Shown: in pieces, positions 25,201 through 39,702 of the stretch | How positions within the stretch are numbered: position 1 is the stretch's first letter | Layout: every line of letters starts with the position of its first letter | DNA from: Gymnogyps californianus | Lineage: Eukaryota; Chordata; Aves; Accipitriformes; Cathartidae | Reading direction: 5' to 3' | Assembly (NCBI RefSeq): GCF_018139145.2 | Contig: NC_059500.1 | Coordinates: 34,949,437-35,013,436 of the forward strand | DNA: 64,000 nt | Notes under the pieces: model-generated | What the model was told of the DNA's origin: nothing | Seen by the model: only the letters and a program-made list of their open reading frames with translations | Database searches by the model: none | Made by a program: the position numbers and the translations under genes

Positions 25201-28200
25201 CAGCAAAGGAATTGCACAGTTAACAAGCTGGATCTCAGCTCATCTACAACAGCATAACTCTGCTGATACCAAATTTAGAAAAGGAGGCACAGGTGTAAAT
25301 GATCTGTTTATACTCCAGTAAGGAGTCAGTGAGACAGATTAAGCCTGGCTCTAAGTTAAGCTCTAAGTAAACCTAAGTAAGGCTTGTTTTTACAGATCAT
25401 GCTACCAACATTATCCCCTTATGTTTATGTTTTTGACAGATAAACATCAGGCCAGCACCCTACAGGTGCTTGGCCTGGTGCTGGGGTGATGGGTTTGGTT
25501 TAAGATCTTCTGGCAGTTACAGGATAGCTGAATTCAGAAGGAGCTGCTAGTTTAAGCATAGCATCAACAGAAGCCTCGTAGCTATATCTAAGCCATCTGT
25601 TTGCAATCAATGGTAAACTGCAGGATGGAGTTAGGGTTCAGATCAACAGAAGATACTGGCTTTAGATTAAACGGGTTGTAGAAGAACCTCTGGACAGGAT
25701 AAACTGTACCCCCTATAATGACAGAGCTAATGATTGAAGGGTCTTGTGGTAGGAGAGTAAGTCAATAAATGTAAGTAAGCTAAAATAAGCTGTGGTTTGG
25801 AAAGGACAGCAAAACTAAGTTTGAAACGTGCCAGTGTTGCTACACGTAAGTGTAAGTCTAACCCAGCAGGGGCTGCTGGTAAGTGCTAACATTAGATTTG
25901 TGTTCTGCTTGGTAGGGGCAAATAATCTAGAATCCAAAATTTGTTTTGGTACTGCCAAGTTGACTTTTGGGATAATACTGGCTATTTAGTTGCATCTGAA
26001 ACTAGGCTGGCAGACATTTCTCATTTTGAAAGAACGGGACTGTTAATCAAACACAGCGCAGGCTTGGTCCTCAAGAGATTCCCAGTGTGGGATAGAAGTG
26101 TTATGAGGCAGTCTGTACTGCTCCTGTCTGAAAGGGTAACAAAGCTCACCCACGTGCTCTGGCAGAACTGGGAACCTACAAGTAGGTCTGCAGCATGACA
26201 GGCCAAGCAAGTTCCTCATTTAGGCTTGGGATTTCATCTTGCATGTGGAAAACCAGAAGTACCTCACCAGAATTTTGACCTCAGAGTTTTCCTTGTGTTC
26301 TCTTGTGTTTCCTTGTGTTGATGCATGTCTTTCTAAGGTAGCTAAGTTGTTCTTTCAGTATGTTTTACCAAACATACCCTAGGAATTAGGTCACTCTATG
26401 TTAAAGAAAATTTCTTCCCCTGCACTCCAGCAGGTGACTACTACAATATTGGAGTTCTACTTTTCACTACAAAGCAAAGATCAGATAAAGCAAAGGTGCA
26501 GCTGCGCCTCACCCTTTATTCAAAGCTACAGAGCCTGTATGGAGAACACCATCTTTGCTTTTTCCAAGACTTTTAAAAAAAAAAAAATTGGTTTGAGTTT
26601 CTGGTTTAGTTTTGTTTCTAGTTACTTGAGCCTGCCAATCTGCTGTTTCTGTATAGTGTCTTGTGTTAAGGTGAAAAGTGTATTAGACTATAAAATGCCC
26701 CCCTGTGGAATCTTTATGCCTTTTCAAAATAACTGTGCAATGTGTTTTCTAAATTACCTTGAGGCACTTGGAATCAAAATAGTGGTATGTCTTTCTCTGC
26801 TTTCCTGAGTACATAAATTTTCATCCTACAGTGCTGTCCTTCATGGTACTTTCTGAAATAGCTAAACAAGTGCAAATTGTTTCTAATTCGTCAGTTCTGG
26901 TTGCTTGGTAGCCTAGTGAAATAAATTTAGATTTTTAAGTCAGCTGGAATGTCACACCATTTACAGAAATATAAACTGCTCAGCACGCAGATGAGCATAC
27001 CATGAATTGAAGCAGAGCCCCATAGGATCTCATCTCAATGCAGTGGATTTTGTACATTTCTTTTCTAGCCAGGTGTATGATATCTTCAGGCTGATGGCAC
27101 TAACTCCCTGGGTCTGCACATGAGGAGTCTCAGGTGTGTCATTTGTTCTAGTGAATATTCAAACAAGCAGAGCTAACAGCATATGTACAAGAGAGCAGCC
27201 ACTTGTGATATGTTTCTTGCTGGCAACTGGTAGAAATGAAAGAACTTGCTCTCCCTAGGGAAAGGAGTGTTAGAAACCTATTGTTGTTCCCTTGCCAACC
27301 ACAAAATGAGAGTCTGCTTGACTTTCTCTTCTTTTTTTTTTAACAGCTGGAAAAGGGGGAGAAGATGCTTGCTTGCCTTGATCAGTGAAAGAGCTCTTGT
27401 AAGCAGTGATGGGGTAAGATACTTAATGCACGCTGCTAGGTGATGACTTGGCGATCAAAGCATTCCTTTGTGTTAAATGAGCAATCCGGTTTTTCGGCTT
27501 CCAGTGTTCTTTTCTCATCTGACTTCATCACTATCTGATCAACAGGGGGCAAAACCACCAGCTTATGAAATGTAATAGCAAATTGTAAAGGGAACTGTTA
27601 AAATCCTTATTAGAGTATGTGTTCACTCAGACTCTTTTCAGGACAAAAGGAATGCTTAAAGAGGTAGCAAAGCTGAGGATACCTGACTCTGGACATTTTT
27701 TAAGCTGTGAAATGCTCAGTTATTATTAAGAGTAGAATAGACTATTTAAACTTTCTTTGTTGCAACTATAAAAATTTCCACCAGTTGAGGAGAGAGGCTT
27801 TCTTATTCTGTGTTAGTGGTTCACAGAACATAAATAAAGTGATATATATGGCTACTGTGAATTCGGTAGTTTAGAATTACTCGAAATTGTCACCAGCTTT
27901 ACTGAGCTTTATGTTTACACAGTAAATAAACTCTGCTCATATATGACTAAAATAAATACACATGCTATGTTAATGACAATGCATTTAGTAGTGACTCCTT
28001 TGGTTGGTTGTTCTCTATTCCACCTTACCTAAGTATGTGGTTCAGATGGCTGGAAAGCAATAGCTTTGGATTCACCACAGTCATGGCAATAAAGCCCTTT
28101 TCTATCTTATTGTCTGTTCACAGAGCTTGCTGTGTGGTGTGGGTAGATTGGAAGCTCCAGAAAGAAAGCAATTTTTTCCAGTATGTGAAGCTGTATGCTA

Positions 28201-31200
28201 CTTAATAATATCTTACTGCAAAATGGAGGTTTGAGAGTTGAAATCTATTACAGGGAAGCTCCATGGTCTATTTAAGAGACAGTATGTTTCTCTCCTGGAA
28301 ACAGGGAGGGGGGAAGGAGAGCAGCAAAAAGGAAATTACTGTTTTGCCTTCCAAAAAATTTTGGTGAACTATAATTGACTTTTTCTTACAGAAACTTGTG
28401 GCTCTTTGAGGCTCTTCTGTTCTTCCAGAGAGAAAGTACATTTGCTTGTCAGAGAATAACAAGTTTAAATACAGTGATAAAGTTTTATAGCTTATTTAGC
28501 ACTTCAGAATCCAAATATTGCCTTTTCTATTCCTGCGAATGGCTTTCATATGCGACAATAATTTTGCTCTAGCTATACTTTCTGGCAAGTCTGATGTGGA
28601 TGATTAAAAAGGGGACATTTTACTATATTTTCTACTGTAGCATTTTGCCACTTCAGTGTTTCTAAAATAGCTCACATAATTTATTTTACAGTTGGGTTAA
28701 CATTGACTAGGAATATAAAGCAATAACATCATGGCTTCCTGCCAGAAAAAAAAAGATATTAGTAAAAGTAAATGCTGGAATGTAGTAAATGTAAAAGGGT
28801 TGCTGTAATAAATTCAACTACTACCTATTGTAGGGAACAAAGGTGCAGTGGGTTTTGGGGGTTTTTTGTTCGTTTTTTTTTTTTAATGAACGTTGAATCT
28901 CTGCAGCCTGCATAAGATTTGATAAACTTCTAGTTCACTGTTGAAAATGACAGCAGCTGAATATCAGGGTAATACAAGCTACTCCAATAAGTTTGGCGTA
29001 ATTCACCTGTAAGGATTTAAAGCACTTCAGGCAGAGCTGTAGATGGGTTTCTCTCTAAGGAATAAAATATGTTGTCAAGGTTAGAACTCCACTTAAGGTG
29101 ATAGAATTGCCTAAAATTTGGCATGGTTGCTCTCATTGTGTTTCAGTGGTTTAAGTGTTCTTACCTCAAGAATAAAATGATAAGATATTCCTTCCATTGT
29201 AAAAAGGTTAAAAAAAAAAAAAAAGTACCTGTTTGACCTCTATTTTGTAGCAGTGGCCACTTTATTTATACAAACTTAAGCCAGATTTTACTGTATCTAA
29301 TAAACTGTAAGATTGATGGACTCTCTCAGGTAAGGGAAAATGGATGTGTAAATTGGCAAATTAAATGCTCTTTCTCAAAATAGATGAGAGACTTGGTGTG
29401 ATTGCTTTATGTCTTTAACTACAGGAGAACCGTAATAAAACTATTGCAATTATCAAATGGAGCTGGGCAGATCCAAATAATAAGGCAATAGCTGAAGTGA
29501 AAGCAGAATACCATGTCATACTATCAAATCTCTGAACCAGTGTAGAAACGTTAATGTGGAACTGCTCTTACAAAGCCTTTGTGTTGTAAATACCATAAAA
29601 TAATCAATTAAAAAAAAAAAAAGAAACAAGGAAAGAAAAAAAGCTGTGGAATTCAGTGTTGACTTCAGACTGTGTTAACTCAGACTAAATACTGTGCCTG
29701 TTTTGTGATGCTGATATTGCTTCTTTCTTGCAATGTCATACTATTCAGAAGAAAATAACAAAGTTGTATATTTGACAGTTTCTGACAATTTTGCCCAAAA
29801 GTGCTCCATAAAAATCAGGTCTTGAATATTCAGTCTCATTGATCTAAGTTTTGGGGCCTGAATTTGAGCTGCTTTCCATCAAAATACACCATCAAGTTTC
29901 ATGGACTACATTATCTTTAGATTGTTTTTTTTAACTAATTCTTCTTAGAAAAGTACTATTTTCTTAGTAGTAGACCCTCCAGTTCTATCTGATAATGAGA
30001 ATTTTTTTTCTTATAGTTTGAGTGATTAATCATCTTGAAAGTTGCATCTGAAAGATTTTATTTACCTTTTTCCAGATCTTAAAAACAACAGAAATGATTG
30101 CACTTTTTTCATTTCAGGAACAAAGTACAAGTGAGATTTTAATCAGTCCAGCTGTTGGTATTGAAAACATTCTTCTCATAAATTCAAATTTTACAATTTT
30201 ATTAGACATTTTAAGGAAGAAGCTGTATGTTTTTGCAAGCTAATTCAGTTAATTGTTCACCTAGTTCTCAATTTTCTCTAATTTTGCTCAAGTCTTAATT
30301 TCCATCACAAAAATGTTTGTGAGGAAATAACATTGTCAACATAATACTTCAGAAAATAAGGTGATCTTTTATTTAAACTTATCCATATAAACTCCAGGGA
30401 ATATGAAGGGAAAATCTTGTCTGTTAAAGTAGGATTGATCTAAGATGGACTTAGGGATCATCAATTTTCCTTAATGCTGTTTTGTCGTATTGGCTTTTCT
30501 TTGCTGACATGCCCATTCTGAAGTCAATCATATGGGTAGTGTAATTTAATTAAATAAGCCTGATGTTTCTAAAGTTACAGCACTATCTTAATAGTCATAA
30601 CTATTTGCAAGATCAGAACTTAAGTAACAACAGTTATAGATGCTGATGATATGTGGAGACACTATATCAGATTACAGAGTTTTATTACAAGCTGGTACAA
30701 ATGTTTCTTACAACGAAATGTGCTTGGGTATGGAAAAGACTTGTGAGGGCTATTTCTGTTCTCTTTCATATGATGACTCAAAATGCTGGAAGTTAGTCAA
30801 ATTCAACAGAGAAATTATATGAGCTTAATTAGAAGAAAAGATACTTGAATTGACCTTGCAATTCCTTGAAGTCACTTGATTTATCATTCTAAGAGCTAGT
30901 TTACTCTATCTTCCCAGACAAATTGTGGCTCCTGGGGAAATGGTGGAATTAAATAATTACTGTGATCTCTTGTGGTCTTTGTGATGAACCTGCATATCTT
31001 CCAGATCACTCCCTTCTTAAGTGCTGCACAGGCCTGCAATGTAGCTATCAGTCTCTAAAAAGAACTAGTAATCTTGCTCCAGAACTGCAGAAGCTGCATG
31101 TAGTGTTGTTTCTAAATTTTGATGCTGAGATAAATTCTGTAGGTTGTTTCCTCTCACTTTTTCGTATAGCAAATTTATGATGTATCTGCTACAGAACTAG

Positions 31201-34200
31201 AAGAACAAGCTAGTGACAGTGCAGGCACTTTGCTTTCTTAACTGCCTGGCTGGTGTGTCTTGTTCAGGTAAAGCTGGTGGATGTATTGAAGTTCTGGAAA
31301 GACTTTCTCTCCATGTAGAGCAACAGGGATCTTGAGGAGTTTCATTCCCTTTACAGTGCTGAGTGAAGATCAGCTGCTGGACTTGTGGGGACAGACATTG
31401 CCCATTGGTTCCTTGGCAGCTATGCATTGGTGACACTTGGTATCTCCTGTTATTTTGCTTCAGCTCACATTTTTAAGTCTCCAAAGCACTGCAGTGCTAT
31501 AGCATAACTGAAGTACTCTGTCTGGGTAGACTTATTGGCCTGATGTATCCAGATGCCCAAGCCTGGTGGTCTTATCAGACTTTTTGGCTGTATACTCTAT
31601 AGCCATAGCTATAGTACTCACTTTTCACATACTTCTAAAGGGGGAAGGAGGTTCTTGGTTTTTATACATTCTCAATGTTAAAATTTTGACAATTTTACAT
31701 ATTTATTTCTATAGCAAGAAAAATAGGAATGGAAGCAAGGTTTCAGGAGGCATATAATGACCTTGTTAAAGGGTTTTTTGAATACCAGCCTTCTTAATAT
31801 GTGCAAGGTCAACATGCAAATTATGGGTAGAAAGCTTAAATGGCTGGTTGTTGTTATACAGCCATCTAATGGAAGATTGTATTCTCTAGCCACATAAAGG
31901 AATACAAAGAGAACAGTATTACCACTCAGCCTGTTATGCATATAGCTGTAGTGCATTAAAAGCCATGTATTAAGCAGCCCAGTGATTTTGTCCTACGTTT
32001 AATCCTTGTCGTGTTGGTTTACCTGCTTGTTCATGTGTCAATGCCTGCACGACATTAACAAAGTACAGTTCAGCTATAATGCAACTCAAATTAAACCAGT
32101 TCTAGTCATGGGTCACTGCAATTTGCAGCTCTTAATTTGCATCTGTACTGTCTCTTATTGATGTAATCTTTGGCACTTAACTCCAATTTTACCAGACTAT
32201 TGTGATTATCCTTAAAGTCTGTTAATTGCTAGACCTTAGAGTACAGCTGGAAAAAGTCTTAAAGAGAAATAAAGTGGTCCATTTACTACATTGTTAATAC
32301 TGTTAGATCAGAGGCTTTTTTAGATGAACTCAATCCAATACATAAAATTTGGAAAAATAACAAATGTAAATGCTTTGAAATACACATTATACTGGCATAT
32401 TTGGCAGAGGAGAGCTGAACAGCAGTTAATTCTGTACTATATGACTTGTAAGAAACACTGGATGTCTTGAAAAGGGATGGAAAATTCTTATTGCATTATA
32501 TTGTAGTTTTGACTTTGCTGAGAAATGTTTTCCTGCTGAATTTGTGTATATGGGAGGAAATGTATCCATAGCATGCCAAATACTATTATTTAGTCAGTTT
32601 GTAGAGCAGATTGTGGGGGCTGCAGGGATCGCTGGCTGTGTAGGTAACATACGTAAATTTCCCCTGCACCTAGCTACTTTGGTTCGATGCCGCACAGAGC
32701 TGAGTTACTTGATAATAACAACTTAACCTGCCCCTTCAGTGGTTTATTTTATCCTGTCTCTTCCAAAATCCCCAGAGACAGAACATACAAGGAGAAATAA
32801 AAGGAGAGCCAGAAACAGAGTGTGGAAAATACCTTGATATATAAGGTAGCATTAGTGAGAAGGAACTGGGAGATCCTTTCAAACTGAAAAGAATTAAAAG
32901 AACTGAAGGAAAGAGAGAGTATATAGAAGAAAGAGCTGGGAAGGGGAAGATAGGAAAAATAAGCAAATTGTAAACCCAAGGCTAGAGTAGTTTTGCACTG
33001 AACTGAATTTCTTTCTCTGCAGTTCAAACAGGTGTAACTTGTCCTTCTGGAGCTTTTTTCCCCACCTTTGTACTGCTGAATTCTGTTGTTTTGTTGCAAT
33101 TCTTTAATACCTGTATTCATGTTTAACTTGCATGGACAGTTGGCTGGATATATCTGGAGCCAACAGGTCACCCTGTGTCTCACGCAGTGGATTTTCACAT
33201 ACCAGCCTAGTATAGCCATGTTGTCAAAGTTCCTCGCAAAGGAGGGTTTTAAACTGTGGCTTTCTAGAGAGTTTTGGGTTGTATAAGGTTTTGTTATGCA
33301 GTGGGTTTTTGAAGGTGCTGCACTTTGGGGAGGTCATGATTGGCTGCAACTTGTACATCTGTATGGCTGGGGTGACAGCAACCTATCTCATGATGAACTA
33401 GCAGTGGCACAGAGCTGACTGAGCAAAGGTACTTGGGCAGAGCTGGTGGCAAAGTGATCAGACAGTGTGTGAATGCACATAAGGGCCAAGCATCGTGGAA
33501 CAGAATTGTCTGGCAGCAGGCAGGTTTCTGCCCCAGTCTAACAGCCAGTGGTGCTTTCAGCCAGGTGAGGTTTTTATTGCAATGAAGTGTGCAGCCCACT
33601 GTGGCTCAGGCAGATTTGTTATTTGGAAATGCAATGACATCAATGTTCAGTACTAGCTGTCCACAACTGTAGCTGGCAACTGAGTTTTCTTGTTGTGCTA
33701 CAGCAGAAAATGTGGCACTGTCAGAGCTTTTAGGAACACTGGTTAAGATCTGTGATATCTTGAAAGAGAAGGCCAGAAAACCCTGATTATCTTAATAACT
33801 ATGAATCACCTTTCAATCTCATTTAATTTTTTTGTGAAACAAAGTTAAGCTTTGAGGGCAGAACACCATTGTTTCAAAAGGAAAAAATGGATATACACTG
33901 GAAATTAACAGAGAGATTGCCAAACTATTTAAAAATCTTTTGTTTAAAGACCAAATGAAGATGGCTCATAATGAATCATTTTGAAGGCATATCAGATTTG
34001 CAGTGGATAGAGAATTGGGAAAGGCATTGTGTCACAGTTTTGTAGAAACAGCTTCAGATCAATATAGTCTAACACATTATGACTGGGATTATATTAAGAC
34101 TTTTTTTCAGTATTTTATATATACTGATGATCTTATCACAGATGGTAAAGATGGAAACAGATATCATAGGAGTGAAAGAGAGTATATGGTGATTATTTTG

Positions 34201-34494
34201 TATCATTAAATAACTATACCAAGAAATTACTATAGTTAGCTACAAGACCAGATTTATGAGACTCAGTTCTGCATCTATTTTTTCAGTCTGTTGGAAGTTT
34301 AGTTTGTAATAACATGTGAAAAAGTACAGATTTATACTGATGTTTCACAGAAATGTGAAAGGTAAATTCCTGATGTGTTGTTCTGCTACATTAATATAAA
34401 AATATTCTTACTTTTGCAAAACTTTCATGGTTCTTATTCTTGTGAGTTTTATTTAACTAGTCACACCATGAGAGTGGCTCTTCTTGGGACTTCT
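22260..34494. other. Main part of the 22-kb spacer, AT-rich non-coding DNA
   Basis: No protein family, LINE or LTR was recognised. Small features are a C-rich tract (23933-23954), a run of 15 A at 29210-29224, other short A runs, and one splice-site-flanked open segment at 27347-27413 discussed as a low-confidence exon candidate. The remaining open frames are below about 160 codons and show no domain. Confidence 0.55.
23933..23954. repeat. C-rich low-complexity tract
   Basis: CACCCCCCCC-A-CCCCC-A-CCCCC on the plus strand; the opposite strand has G runs of eight, five and five. It could form a G-quadruplex or i-motif in principle. It is a likely source of sequencing length errors. Confidence 0.9.
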
Positions 34495-34680
34495 AAGGAC
34501 TAGATCTTACAAACACTCATTGCGTATGAGGACTCAAGTAGGTACTACACTTACTCCCAGGAATAGTCCAATTAAGTCAAAGTGCACCTTGGATCAAATC
34601 CAAGACCCATTAAATCAATTGAATTGTTTCCATTTACTTCAATGGAAGCTGGATCCAAGCCATCATGGCTGCAGCTCTCA
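34495..34680. repeat. Possible relic of an old amniote dispersed repeat
   Basis: Phrases such as CTAGATCTTACAAACACTCA, AGTCCAATTAAGTCAAAGTG and TTACTTCAATGGAAGCTGGA resemble the GATCCTGCAAACAC...AGTCAATGGGA pattern of an old repeat found widely in reptiles and birds. The match is from memory and degraded, so family, boundaries and strand are uncertain. Confidence 0.3.
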
Positions 34681-37395
34681 AAGTACCATCACTTGTCTCA
34701 AATACACCTACTTAAATTCAATTAAGAGTAGAATAAAATCTCCCAATATTTTACAAGACATTAAAATGTTTCTTCCTATAGGAGTAAGAAAGAAAATGTG
34801 ATGACACTCTGTACCTTAGAAAATGCTTGAATGCTATGTTATAAGGTCTAATATAAAAAAAACCCAAATACTGTAACAAACATGATGATGGAGGCAGATA
34901 GATCAAGAATTTATTGAAATTTATCAGAATTGCTATCACTCAGGTCTTACTATTTGCCTCGTTCGTTCATAAGCCTTTCATTTACATATATACTGAAATG
35001 TGGATACATTATCTTAAAAGTTTCAAAGGAATTTGCCTGAATTGGTCATAAGAAAGGCTAATTACTTTTGCAGTCTTGAATTCAACATAATAGGTATGAC
35101 CTGAGTTGATTTATTCCTAAATTCTAGTCGTACATGCCCAGGAAACAGTTTCATATCTTTTCCTAAGGACTTTTTGTATATTGAGCTATCACATGTGAAT
35201 GGAAAAGGAGCATGAATGAAATCGTAGTTATCTGTAGGTGCACGGTTCTCCAGAGCTTCCACAGTAAGATCAATGACAATACTTTTAAGGTTCATTCTTA
35301 GTAATCCATGACCTATTAAATGAGATCTCTGCGTGTTATTGAAAAGATGCATTAAAAAAAATTAATTTGCTATTGTGGATTGCTAGACCACTGGCTGTTG
35401 TGTCACTAAGTCAGAGATACAGAACTCAGTCATTCCTTTGAAATAATTCCTCTGAAAAACCAAGCAAAACAATTTTGATTCTCTTCTATTCCTAAATAAT
35501 TTAGGCTACAGTCTACACTATGTGACTGCTTTTTTCCCATTACAGCCAGAAAGGACTTAAACTGTTTTTCTGGATCAATTTACTTCTGGAATTTAACTCT
35601 CAGTGAAGAGTTACTCCATTATGGGTAATAAGTGACATCTGAAGGAACCAACTCTATGAGGTGCAATATATAATTAGCTGCAATAAAATTAATGGGGCCA
35701 TGAAACTGAATTTTTCAGTCTTTTTACTAGAACATGTAGTCGTACATTTCAGGGCAGATGAATAACTTTTCTGACATGCACTTGAATTTAACAGCTTCAT
35801 TTAATCTATTTATTTCAGAGATGAGTGGGATCAGTTTGACAAAGTGCAGGTATGGTGCTGTCCGCAGTGTCACAAAATCATTCCAATTATAAGGACTCAC
35901 AGTGTGAGCTCCACAAATTGTTCAGCAAAACATTTACCAGTGAAGTGCTATAGTTCAAAAGGAATGGAAGGAAAGAGATTTTGCCAGCTGTTTCAAACTA
36001 GCACTGTGCAGTTCTTGGTTAGGAGCACATGCCTCCAAATGCAGTATTCGTGACAGCTGGTGAGCATATAGTTGATTTTAATACTAGTCTTGCAGTCACA
36101 TTGTACTTACTGAGTATCACATACTTCCAGTAAGTAATTTATGCTATGAGGTTCAGCCTCTCTTTCTGTCTTCAAAGTACCCAGGGGTTGTTTAGAATGT
36201 CTATCATTATTTAGAACTATTTACTGAAAGACCTCTATAGATGGATCTTGTTTTGCAAACCGCTCATTAAAGGTTTCTTCTAGGTACTTGTCATCCCAAA
36301 TTCAAGTTGTTGGTTTGACTTGGTCAGATGTGTAGCTTACAAAGAAATAGTGAAGTAATGATTAAAACCAGGTTATTTTAAAGGAGGATCTAGATTTCTT
36401 GGGTAGCCCAGTCTAATTTGAACAATATGTCGTATAGCATAATTGAGGCTGTACACCTAGAAAACAGAAATGGAAGTCACTTTTCCAGACAGACTTCTTT
36501 AGGAAAAGAAAATTCATTTAATAGCTTGTACTATGACGTTGTTTTGAAAGTTATAGTAAAGGAGCTCAAAAAGCTACATATAAATAGGAAAATGATAAAT
36601 GAAAGAGGTGAGGTCCTTTCCTGGACTGTGTCCAGTTCTGACACACCTACTGCCCACAAAGTCTAGAACCTCTCTTTAACATGACATTCAAATTTTATGA
36701 AGTTTCTCCTGAATGATTTATTTTCTTGAAACATAGCTCTTAATTTACTTATATTTAGTCAATGCCTGTAGCAAAATGCACACCACCAGTATGTGGAAAA
36801 CATTCTGGTAACATATGATGTCTCTACTCTCAAACTTCTAAAAACAATTTTTGTGACCATAGCAAAGGTGACATTTCCTCTTTATAAAGTTTAACAATAA
36901 AATAACACTCAGAACGTTAGCCTTATGGAATACATCAGCCAGAATGCTTTTACAGTATGACAACTTATGAACAGGTGAAACAGCCTTCAACTACAGCTTG
37001 TCTGTCTGGCCATCTGTAATATGCTCTTATTCCTTCTTGATGTAACAATGGGAAAGTATGAAAAGAGAAAGATTGAAGTAGTTTATAATAAGAGTATCCA
37101 CATCCTGCAATTTCCTTACAAAACTCTCAAGCCCCAAATCATAAATATTTTATTTAATTGTGGTGGGTATTAATTACTAGAGATGACAGTGTACTGGTAC
37201 AAACTAAAAAAACAAGATAAGCTCAGATTCTAACATGTGAACTGTGCAAATGGTTAATGAAATGAACAGTATGAATATATGCAGACCAAAAACTTTTTCA
37301 AGGCATTGAAATATTTCCTGAATAAGAATGAAAGTGAAATTATTTGACACCAAATGTTCCTCTGTTAACAGCAAATAGAGAAAATGGGTATGATA
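34681..37395. other. Last part of the 22-kb spacer, AT-rich non-coding DNA
   Basis: No gene or repeat was recognised. The final 15 bases (37381-37395) contain AAAATGGGTATG. This 12-mer also occurs just outside the left arm at 15158-15169 in the same plus-strand orientation. Confidence 0.55.
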
Positions 37396-39702
37396 GATTT
37401 AATTCAACAAGTCCCGATGAAATCCAGTATTCAAATTCTAGGTCAAGATCACAGCTTCCATCCATTTTTCTGTACTTTGTCACAAACTCCATAGTGGGCT
37501 TATTCCAAATGCTGGATTTGAATTTAAATTCTGAGGAACTAAAGAACTGAAGTTCAAAGGTTGTTCCTACGGTTTTCCTTCTCTCTCCTTACCCCTCTTC
37601 TAAACAGAGGCCCAATTTAAACATTCCCTATTGCAAACGGAGCACTAGGATGGCAAAGCAATTCTTAACCTAGCCAAAAGGACCTGCTCCCCCTCTGTGT
37701 GTCTCCATTTATACTCCTTCCGTTTCTGCTCAGCAGTAGCTATCATAATAGCATTAGCTCTTTTAAGTATTCCTGGCCATTTCTGCACAAGTGCAGAACT
37801 GACAATGCTCAAAAACAGTGTACGGCACTTCTAAAGGAGGACTCCATTACTGTATTTTGCATGCTTATCTGAGGAAAGAAGAGGGGAAAAAACAAACTTC
37901 CCTTCAAAAATTCTGTCCTCTAGAAGCAAAACAAAGCCTCTGCTAAATGAATGGCAGAGGGATAGCTTCAAGAGTGTTTGTTTTCCTGCATTAACATACC
38001 GTTGTCACTTCATATTAATGCACAGGCAAGAGGCAGAAGTGGTAATTAGAAGACATATGAGAATATTGTGCGTACATTGAAAAATTACGCTTATCGGAGG
38101 GTGGGCCTGGAACACTAAGCACAGTCTCCTTCCCAACAGGTGTAGTTATTTTCTTGGTAGTGGGTATTTTTGTTTGTTGTTAGGAATCTTGCTCTTCATC
38201 CTGGGAAGTGCAACAATTCTATTTATAATACCAAACCCCTCAGTACTTTCGTGTCTCATTTTAATTCTTCATTTCAAGGACCGTTATTTGGGCTGTGCGT
38301 TCTTTGTATGACACGCTGCATTTGCTCTCCTTATAGGAAATTTAGGGTTTTTTTTTTTTTCCAACTCTGTTAACAGGAGAAGGGGAAAGACAGCCGTGTG
38401 TAGATGGTTATCCTATTGTACTCTGATTTTATGAAACACTATAGCACTGATCGCTATCGTATTTTTTCCTCTGCTTAAAATTTTGAAAATTAGATTGCAA
38501 TTTGCAAAGGCTAGACCAATCTGAACAAGTAAAAGTCATTATTACTTAAAGTGAAATTTTCACCCTGCCTCCTCTAGGTGAATTTACTGTTCCTGTGTGT
38601 CAGCTTGATGGTACAGAAAGCCGAAATCTTGTATTTGTTCAGAGCACATATATGGACAGTGGCAGGGCTAGCTTTGACGTCCTGTGTCATATCCTTAAAG
38701 AATAATAAGAAACACGAGGCACAGCTCATGGTGTTGGCTAGTTTATGAAAGCAGTATTGTAAGCAAGGCTGAAATGGTTTAAAGCAGCCCATCTACTGCC
38801 GGGAATTATTGTTGCTGCCAGCCTTTAGGAGCACTGAGTGTCGTTCCGGCCATAACGCCTGCAATAGTTGTAAGAAGCGAGGTCACATAGAGAATCTGCT
38901 TCAGCAGAAGGACAAAAGGTCCCTTTTCCCTTTCCTACTCTTCTTCTGTGTTGGAGTGGCTTTGTTTCCAGCCTTAGGTAAAGGTATTTTTCACTAGCAT
39001 GGTGAAAAGTCACCAAAAGAGTGCCCTGGTGCCTGCATGATGGTCAATACCCTACATCATCAGAGACAGTCTGACAAAGGTTCTGTTGTTTAGCTTATAA
39101 ATAGGTATGGTGATGAAGGCAGAAGAGACTTGTGCTTACTCCGTTGCAGCTGTCAGCCATCAGCTGAAAGGTTTTAGATTTTACCTCCAGTCACCGGAAT
39201 CTTTAAAAGCTTTCTTTGCTCCCTGTTTTTTCTTGCCTGCTTCTTTGCTCTATTTATCATCTCGGTATTTCTGATTTATCCACGGCTAAATAGAATCCCA
39301 TTCAAAAAACTTCACCTTGTAGGGATATGATCATTTTCAAATATGACTTGTTTTTGGAAGTGCCAGTGCTCGGTCACGCTCACAGTAAAAGCGTTTCCTG
39401 ATGTTCCCACCTCCTACGCACCCATTTTGTGATCAGCCCGTATTGCCACGTATCCACCCTTGAGCTTGGGGATAGCCAGCAAAACCCCTGTAGAGTGCTA
39501 CTATGCAAGAACATGATTGCCCTGGAAATAGTAATACACGGAAGTGCTACTTAGAAAAAATATCAGTGGACACCTGCCCACCCCCCAGGGAGCCCTTGAC
39601 CTGCACCAAAATCATGTACTTTCAAGAGACTCCCCTATATTCCTACCTATCTTCTTTGTCTTAGCATCCACAGAACCCCATTTCTTAAACTCACCTGTGT
39701 GC
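37396..39702. other. Non-CR1 part of the right arm
   Basis: Inverted copy of 12839-15145, including the CR1 scrap (about 39360-39407) and the CX2CX4H-containing frame (plus strand here, 38809-38997). No gene is recognised. One of the four arm differences lies here at 38348 and another in the C run at 39581-39586. Confidence 0.8.

Noticed and set aside
32749..33219. A 156-codon minus-strand open frame as a gene
   Set aside because: Serine- and phenylalanine-rich low-complexity translation from purine-rich DNA, with no recognisable motif.
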